Shown: positions 56,479 to 64,000 of the stretch, piece by piece
Numbering within the stretch: position 1 is the stretch's first letter
Layout: the number at the start of each line of letters is the position of its first letter
Origin: Oehlia diaphana
Lineage: Eukaryota; Glomeromycota; Glomeromycetes; Glomerales; Glomeraceae
Direction of reading: 5' to 3'
Length of the DNA: 64,000 nt
NCBI GenBank assembly: GCA_003833135.1
Contig: QZLH01000020.1
Location: 126,513 to 190,512, forward strand
Notes under the pieces: model-generated
Told to the model about the DNA's origin: nothing
The model's input: only the letters and a program-made list of their open reading frames with translations
The model's database searches: none
Translations under genes and position numbers: made by a program

Positions 56479-59400
56479 TCGGGATTAGTGTCCAAAAATA
56501 TGTAGGGTCTTCTATTATATATGTGTATGTATGTATATATCATAATTGACGTTAATTGACATTAGATCTTGCATTAAATCTATCTGGGGACATTTTATTC
56601 CCACGACAGCCATTTGCGTACAAAGCATTGAGAGGAAAGGGAAATATGTTACTCATAAAATCGGGAAAACTTGATCTATTGTCACGCCATCCCGGATTGA
56701 AAAAGCAAATAGAGATCGGCCCAATAGTCATTGGTCGACAAGTTTATACTGGATCGGAACCACAAGAGATAAATTCGTATGAAATCTTATGGAGATTATA
56801 AAAAATTACGGACAAACTAATCTCGATTTTTTATATGCGTGTATCACTATGCTAAAATTGATTGAGATTTACAAGAAGCATCTTTTGAATACCCTTCAAG
56901 AATTTATTAATAGAAATATAATAATATTTACATTGAGAGATCAAAACGCAATATCTCATGGTTGATCTCATATCGCATCGACGATGTACAGTATTATTCT
57001 ATTGAGAGGCCAAATCCCGAAGGAATTTATTCGAATTAACCAAATTTCTAAAAATCTTTATATATAAGTGAAAGATTACGCCTAGCATATATTTAGCAAT
57101 TTAATATAATAAATTACAATTAAGGACTTAAGGTGTTAGTATACGGGGTTTCCTGGATTTAATATAATAAAATTACAAATTAAGGTGCTAGCATACATTT
57201 TTTTTTTTTTGGAAACTTTAATGAAGATTTCTTGTGAATTTCCATTCATTTTTGAAAATTATTAACCGTCTTGACTTTTACAAAATTTGGAAAGTATATT
57301 GAGAATACACGAAAGTATATTAAGAATACATAAGAATACATGAAAAGATGTTAATTAAATGTAAACTGTGTATATCCCAAAAAATTGAAACAATCATTGG
57401 TGTAAATTATCCTTTTTCTCAACCCGAACAAATCGTTCTTTCCTTATCTTAATACTTATAGACTTCTTTTTCTAGGTAAAATAGAATAGTTTAGGTAATA
57501 ATATAACATGTAAAGGCATCCTTCGAAACCAATTTTTCATAATTAGTCTTAATTTAGCTAACCGGTAATACACCAATATTCCATATTTATTTATCTTTCG
57601 TAATGTTATCTGATTGTTATTCTACGACGTACCACAATATAAAGTAATTGACTAAGTTGGTAGTTGGTTGAACTTTGCAATGAGGTGAACTATCGAACTT
57701 TTGCATGAGACGATGAGACGAACTATCGAACTTCCACAAAGAAGTGAACCATCGAACTTTCGCAAAGAAGTGAACTATCGAACTTTCGCAAGGAAGTGAA
57801 CTATAACTTTTGCAATGAGGTATTGTATGTAATATATCATTGCAAAAAACTAATACCTTAGCTTTTTTTAGAATTCCGAGAAACCTTATTTACATTATCG
57901 ACGAGTAAAAAGATAAAAATTTTTTGATGATTACATTAAAGTTTAATGTTTTAATTGAAACATTTTGTAATGTTTTTTCTTCATATAATTATTATTCATT
58001 CTATCAAGAATATCTATCCAGAATATCTATAATTGGATCATGAAAGAAATGACATAATATATGGCTTGGCTTTTAACAGACACTTTTTATGTTAATTATG
58101 TTTCACTTTGTAAAATATATGCATTATTGAATTACAAGCAGAAGTTTCAATTAAAAAAAGTGATCCTTTCTTAATTTATGCAGTATAATGAATAAATAGT
58201 TTTTTATTTTTATTTTATTTTTTTTTTAAAAAAAGAAAAGAATGATTTTAATATTGTTTTATATAATATATATATAATATATACTGTATATTTTTCTTTC
58301 AATATCATGTTTACAAAATATGAAACACCTATCATCATTCGACTTATCTTAAATCGGAAAAAGAATTTAAAAATACAATTAACCGATTTAAGATTTTTTT
58401 TTTTTGTTTTTAATTAAGGGGAAAATTTATTTTCAACAAAAAAATGAGAAACTATTCCATATATATATCATGATGAACATATATATTTATAATATATTTA
58501 CAAAATCTAAATAGAGAATATATGAATTATGAGTCTATTTTGAATTATTTGAACTTTAATTGACTTTTTTATTTTATTTTTTTTTTTTTCAATTCGATAT
58601 TGATATTCAATTGAAAAATATTATATAACAAGCAAAAAGTTATATTATTTATTTTTTAAAAAAATAAAGAATATAATATGAATTGATACTGCGTCAAAAT
58701 CTAAAACGCGTGATTTAGTGATTTAATAGATCAGGTGAAGATATGACTGGTTCATTAATTATTTTCTGCAACAAATCACAAGACACAGGTCATACAATAT
58801 AAAATGCGAGTTCGTAAAAATATCCAATCATTCCAGTTAATTCATCTTTCAGTTAAAAACAAAAAAACTAAACTTATAATCAATCCTTTTCAATGAATGG
58901 ATGATTAAATTAAACAAATATACATGTACAAACAGGATGTTACTCTGTATAATTCTGGCCTGTAAGTATTTAAGTAAACTTTTTTTTTTCACTATTCTAA
59001 TAAAAGAAAAAGTGAGGATAACACAAAAAATTAATACGGTAAATTCTAAAAAATTTAAAATTCTGTTGTATTGGATTACATTTTTTTTTTTTAAAAAAAA
59101 AATATAGGATTTAAATAGGATTTAATAAATAAAAAAATGTGATTTATAAATAAATAATAAAAAAAATAATAAATTACTTTGCATTCAATCACAATTTTGG
59201 GGGAGAGAAAAATATATCTGTTGTAAATATTTATATTTTATTATTGTTACCATATTGCATATACCTCTCTTTTTTTTTATTAATTAAACATTTTAGACCC
59301 TTTTTTTTAGTTGTTAACCAATTCTGGATGTCAAAGGTGGCTCCTTTAATGCTACACTCCATGTAATAAAAGTTGCGTTTTTTACTGTTGGCAACATTAA

Positions 59401-59947
59401 AACATCATAATTTCAGCAGGATGTACATTAATAAATTAACTTGCACACGGAATGTATAAACTCAGGATTGTCCATTCCCATTCAAATAATAAATCTCCTA
59501 GTGTTACCACTGTGTCACCGAAATACGAAATAATCGCATCATAATTTCGGCCTAAAATTTTTTATCGAAAAAAAGGTGTATTAAATAAAGAAAAAAAAAA
59601 AGTTCGACGCGTTTTTATAAGAAATGATCGTTTATGGTCGAGATAACAAATAAAATTTTATAAAAATATAGATACATTTTTTTAATTTTTAACTTTTCAT
59701 GTAGATTCTTTATTAAATCTTTTTTTTTTTTTTTCTTTTTTTAAATTGAAAAATGTGATTGTATGTTTTTTAATAAGAATTGATTTTTTTTTTTAAAACT
59801 AATCCATATACAAAATATTTTAAATACAAAATAAAACTAACTTTCCCTTCTTTTTTTGAAAAAAAAAAAAAAATGATAAATGACTACAATGGGTTTCATT
59901 CCAGATAATATCCCATTATAATAATTATCATGTTTTTTTACTATTTA

Positions 59948-62585
59948 CTAACTTAATTGTTGACCACCTCCATTTTCATCATTATTATTGTTACCATTTT
60001 CACTATTATTATATTCTTTTAATATATGATTTCCATTCATACGATGATTTCCGTTATATTGTCTATTATAACTTTCATCTTTTCCATAATTCTTATTACT
60101 ACTAACGGACCGATTTTCGTCATCATCAAAAAAATCTATGCTATTCAAATTTAATAATAAAGTTCTTAAAAATGCTTGCTCATATTTTGTATTTTCAAAT
60201 ATTACAGCCAAATTTTCTGAAGGGCACCTTAAAAAATTTGGTGCAAATACCATAGCTAGATTATGTACATTCATTTTTGTCATTTTAGCTATTTGAGGAT
60301 TCGCAAATTTCTGTTTAATATAAAATAAAGTTAGCATTTAAAAAGTCAATCTTAATCTTAACCGTTCAAAAAATTTATTTTACTTACTTGTAAGAAATCT
60401 ATAGTGTAGACAACAACTCTTTGATTAATTAAAGGTAATTGTTTGACAATTTCAACGGCTCTGGCATCTTCAGAATATCTTATACATTTTTCATAAAATT
60501 TGTTAGGTATAAGTGGTTCCGCTAAATCTCTCAACCAAAGTTTTAGCAAAGATGATGGTACATTTGGATCTGTTATACCGCTCATATCATATCTATTTTT
60601 TTCTATCCTCAATTTCTAATTATCAAAAAGGGAATATTAAGGAGTGTTAGTGAGTGTCAAATTTCTTAAAAGTTTTATATCGAGGTAACTTACCAATTCG
60701 GTTACATAATCAGCATCACCAGGTACACGAAATATTCCTTCGCTAGATTGACCATTTAATTCTAAAATAGAACTTGAAAGAAATGGTAATATTCTAGGTA
60801 TTTTAAGATGTGGGAAAGATCTTGCTTGTAAATTCATTATAAATTCCAATGTCTCTCCAAATACTGAAGGATGGAATGGTGCTTCCTATATTTAAGGAAA
60901 ATTATAAAACACACACATATTATATATATATTATATATTTAAAGTTTTTTTTTTTTTTTTGAAGATAATTAATTGTAAACTTACTCTTGCCCTCTCAATT
61001 TCAGATAATGTAAGCACTTTACCACGTGGACCACGTTTACATATTTTCTTCAGACGATTATGTACATGTTTACTCAATATATCAATTTGATTAGCATAAG
61101 TAAAATGTTCCACAATAAATTGCATTAAATATGCTTCGAAATTTTTTGAGGGAGGAAATGTAACTGCTATCACACATAACAATTCCCAACCTTTCCTTAT
61201 ACTTTCACTAATTAAAATAAAATCATCAAAAAATTAATCTTTTTAATCTTTTCACAAATATATTTAATAGTGATTACTTACCTATTTGGATTCTCATTTA
61301 ATTGTTTACAAATTTGTACATAAATTTCATCTCTTAATTCTCCATGTGATATTCCACGATCTAATAACCATTGTATATCTTCTAATACATTGATAGGACC
61401 ATTCCTTCCTTTTGATCGATCACCCATTATACGTTGAATGACCTTAAAACACTTTATTGCATCTTTTTGTATATTAGTATTAAGTGTCATCAAAGGTTGA
61501 CTAATTAAATCCTATATAAAAAAGTATAAAAAAAAAAGTTAAAAAAAAAGTATAAAAAAGGGAGAGTAACAAAACATTTAATAATTCACAAATATTAATA
61601 ATTATTACCTTTTGAAACAATAACATTTTCTCTACTGGAACTTTTCTTCTGAATATTCCTTTTTTATGAGTAGTAAAATATTTTCTAGCAAATCCATCAA
61701 TTCTAAATTTACTTATATCTTCTTGTAATTCAGGTGGTAAAGTTATAACCTCCCTATTTTTAAAACGGGATAAAAATGGTATCAATATATTTGAAGGTAT
61801 CAATATATTTGAAGGCATATTTCCTACTTTCAATTATTTTTATTCTTTTCCAAAAAAGAGAGAGAGAGAGAAAAAAAAAAAAAAAAGAGTATAAAAAAAA
61901 AAAATAAATAATTTTCATTTTTAATAAGAAACATTCTATAAATTGACATACCCGGTACTTAATTTCCTTGTATGTATTTTATAAGCTGGCTTTTTACGTT
62001 GTAAATCTTGATATAAATTCCCAGTTGGTTTCATTGCAGTTGCAGCATCTGAAACAAGTTAATAATAATAAATCAAAATATAAATTAAAACAAAATTCGA
62101 CAAATCAGATCAACTAATACATATAAAGTACAATCATTAAAAAAAAAAAATAAATATTTTCTTTTTATATAATTTAGAAAATAAGGTAATATAAGGTGAC
62201 ACATATGTAATGCAATGCACGATTATAAAAATTATGTCATACAGCCTCAAAATTTACATTCTAAACTATAAAAAACTATAATTTCATTTATGAATAATGG
62301 AAAAAATATATATATATTACTAAACTTACCGAAATTTACCACAGGATTGCTTATTCCAGTTTTACGTGCTTTATCAGCAGCAATTGAAGATTTATTAGGG
62401 GGAATAATCTTGAAAGATTGCTGTTGCATATTTACATACGATTCGATTCCATTATTAACTGCATTTGGTGGGGTTATTGGACGAGAAGCTGAAGTTGATG
62501 TTGAAGAATTTTGCGATTCCGAAAGTTTTACTTGTCCCTTAAAAGAAAAAAAAAATTTCAATTTAGCTTATTTAGCTTGAACAGA

Positions 62586-62619
<34 letters not shown>

Positions 62620-63625
62620 AATTATTTAACATTCAAATTCAATAAATTCAATGATCTTTTTTTATCATGATCTTTTTTTTTAAAAAAAAAACATGGGACA
62701 AGATCATAATTATTTTACCTGTGATGATTTATCATTATTATTGTCATTTTGAATTAAAGTATTTGAAGAATTTAAAGAATTTAAAGAATAATCAATTTTC
62801 AAATCAACATCACGTGATGAAGATTTTATAGGAGAAGCGGGAGTAGTAGTAATAATAGTATTATTAGTGGTATGATTAATAGTATTATTAATGGTATTGT
62901 TTGTGATATTATTAGGGGAGTTAATGGTAGTATTATTAGTAGTGTTATTAGTAGTATTATTAGTAGTGTTATTAGTAGTGATCTTGTAAGTGTTCTCGGA
63001 AGTGTTCATGGTAGAATTTTTATAACCATTATTATTATTAATGGTAATATTATTGTTATGATTAATATTATTATTATGAAAAACAAAATCATCTTGTTGA
63101 TTATTATAATTTTTTAAAGGGGGAACAACATGTTGATGATGAATATTATGATTATGATGATGATTAGGAGATAATAATAAACCCGAAGCTCTTTGTTTTG
63201 AATCTTTTCCAATATCAATAATAGTATCATCATCTTGAGTGAATACAACTGATAATCTTTTTCCGATTGAAGAATTTTGAATCTTTTTTAAAGGAATAAT
63301 TGTTCCAGTGGAAGGTAAATCCCAACCAGTTTGACCATTGGACGTATTATAATAATAAGGTAATTTATGATTATCATCCCATAATTCCCACCATTCTATT
63401 CCTAATACTGGATGTAAAGATACATTTCTTGGTTTTTCTAATAAACATTCTCCGGTTGCCTTACAAAGAAAAAAAAAAAGATGAAATTTTTTTTTTATTA
63501 TTTTTTTTTTTTCTTTATATGCGTTTAAATAATGATTGATGAATACTTACTGGATTAGCATAAAATACCGTATCTAATTGAGGATCTTTTATTTGAACCC
63601 AAGAATCAGTAATAACTGTAGCCAT
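59948..63625 (-). CDS. WW-WW-MyTH4-RhoGAP protein (ARHGAP39-like)
   Basis: Ten exons, approximately 63625-63551, 63459-62719, 62537-62330, 62048-61959, 61826-61609, 61511-61282, 61207-60985, 60885-60694, 60615-60388, 60310-59948, about 855 aa. The exon 4/5 junction is the weak point: the strongest donor there (GTATGT) breaks the frame, a weaker GTACCG 7 nt earlier keeps it. Two WW modules at the N-terminus (DSWVQIKD...YANPATGE and WWELWDDN...YYYNTSNGQTGW); a long Asn/Thr-rich linker; MyTH4 domain (about 395-595, e.g. FARKYFTTHKKGIFRRKVP, LRDEIYVQICKQLNENP); RhoGAP with Arg finger EGIFRVPG (about R648), LKLWLRDLAEPLIP and VHNLAMVFAPNFLR. It should switch off Rho/Rac/Cdc42 GTPases at the cell cortex, as Vilse/ARHGAP39 does in animals. 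Confidence 0.88.
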
Positions 63626-63872
63626 ATTTTATTTTAAATTGTGGAAAGTTAACAAAGTATTTAAAAAATTCAAATTTTTTAACCACAATAATTTATATAT
63701 ATATGAGATATATATATAATATTACGTATATTATAATTATTTGAAAGCATGTATAAAAAAAGCAAATGATTAAAAATAAAAATTGATAATTTTTTTTTTT
63801 TTTTCAGCGATAAAGAAACAATATTTTTTTTTTTTATTCGAACATAATGGACGGAAAAAAAAAAAAAAAAAA

Positions 63873-63930
<58 letters not shown>

Positions 63931-64000
63931 TTTTTTTTTTTAGTAAAGAAAAAAAAAATAAAAAGAAAAAGCAAGAAAAAAAATTTTTGTGAAAATAAAT
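63626..64000. other. Upstream region with extreme A/T homopolymers
   Basis: Promoter side of the RhoGAP gene. From about 63790 to the end it is almost entirely alternating long T and A runs (notably 63856-63942), where base counts are unlikely to be reliable. No gene. Confidence 0.6.

Larger units (their letters stand above)
53156..59374. repeat. Tandem segmental duplication, second unit
   Basis: Head-to-tail copy of 48540-53155, longer because of several insertions: a 112-bp element (53368-53479), an extra internal gene segment creating the NYN fusion, a 106-bp hAT-type element plus target duplication, and about 260 bp near 59027-59290. A segment of about 120 bp (58789-58915) is inverted relative to the first unit (52821-52940). 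Confidence 0.85.
55446..59947. other. 5' flank of NYN gene 4 and spacer to RhoGAP gene
   Basis: Contains a likely leader intron (55448-55546), a triplicated promoter box (55605-55705), the hAT-type MITE (56373-56478) and a decayed plus-strand coding stretch around 56540-57060. The latter has an 81-codon open frame (56559-56801, with the runs LSGDILFPRQPFAYKALRG and QIEIGPIVIGRQVYTG) followed by further broken frames; I do not recognise it. 59375-59947 is AT-rich with long T and A runs and no gene. Confidence 0.45.

Noticed and set aside
63850..64000. Functional A/T palindrome at the end of the window
   Set aside because: Long homopolymer runs next to each other are more likely simple sequence or assembly slippage than a real inverted repeat.

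Overview
The window looks like nuclear DNA of a filamentous fungus, most probably an arbuscular-mycorrhizal fungus of the Rhizophagus type (Glomeromycotina). The sequence is very AT-rich. Genes are split by many short GT-AG introns (about 60-150 bp). There is a slicer-type Argonaute, a set of conserved eukaryotic housekeeping genes, and long gene-poor stretches holding small inverted-repeat elements and decayed duplicates. The organism assignment is inferred from gene content and style, not from a marker gene.

Left part (1-25 kb): gene-poor DNA (1-2959), then a Vms1/ANKZF1-like ribosome-quality-control tRNA hydrolase (minus), a Csm3/Swi3/TIPIN replication-fork protection protein (minus) and, divergent from it, the 24-exon splicing helicase Prp16/DHX38 (plus). 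A mitochondrial-type rhodanese follows (minus). A 4.3-kb spacer carries two small inverted-repeat elements and a decayed copy of the rhodanese first exon. Then comes a long DHX29/YLR419W-type DEVH-box helicase (minus).

Middle (25-45 kb): an Argonaute with an intact D-E-D-H set, preceded by a locally duplicated leader segment; two 8-exon paralogues of an unrecognised two-TM membrane protein with a decayed third copy between them; a VIT1/CCC1-type vacuolar iron/manganese transporter; and a biotin-dependent acyl-CoA carboxylase beta subunit (methylcrotonoyl-CoA carboxylase type).

Right part (45-64 kb): a tandem array of four minus-strand genes joining an NYN (PIN-like ribonuclease) domain to an unrecognised C-terminal domain. 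The last two lie in a roughly 5-kb tandem segmental duplication. The fourth gene has become an NYN-C-(decayed NYN)-C fusion that is still open through every splice junction. Comparing the two duplicated units exposes a clean hAT-type miniature element (8-bp target duplication plus empty site), a second small insertion and a local inversion of about 120 bp. The window ends with a WW-WW-MyTH4-RhoGAP protein (ARHGAP39-like, minus) and homopolymer-rich DNA.

Exon models were read by eye from GT-AG signals. For the Vms1, Prp16, rhodanese, Argonaute, membrane-protein, transporter, carboxylase and NYN genes the summed exon lengths are exact multiples of three and all phases agree. The best candidates for something new are the expanding, diversifying NYN array and the two-TM membrane-protein family.
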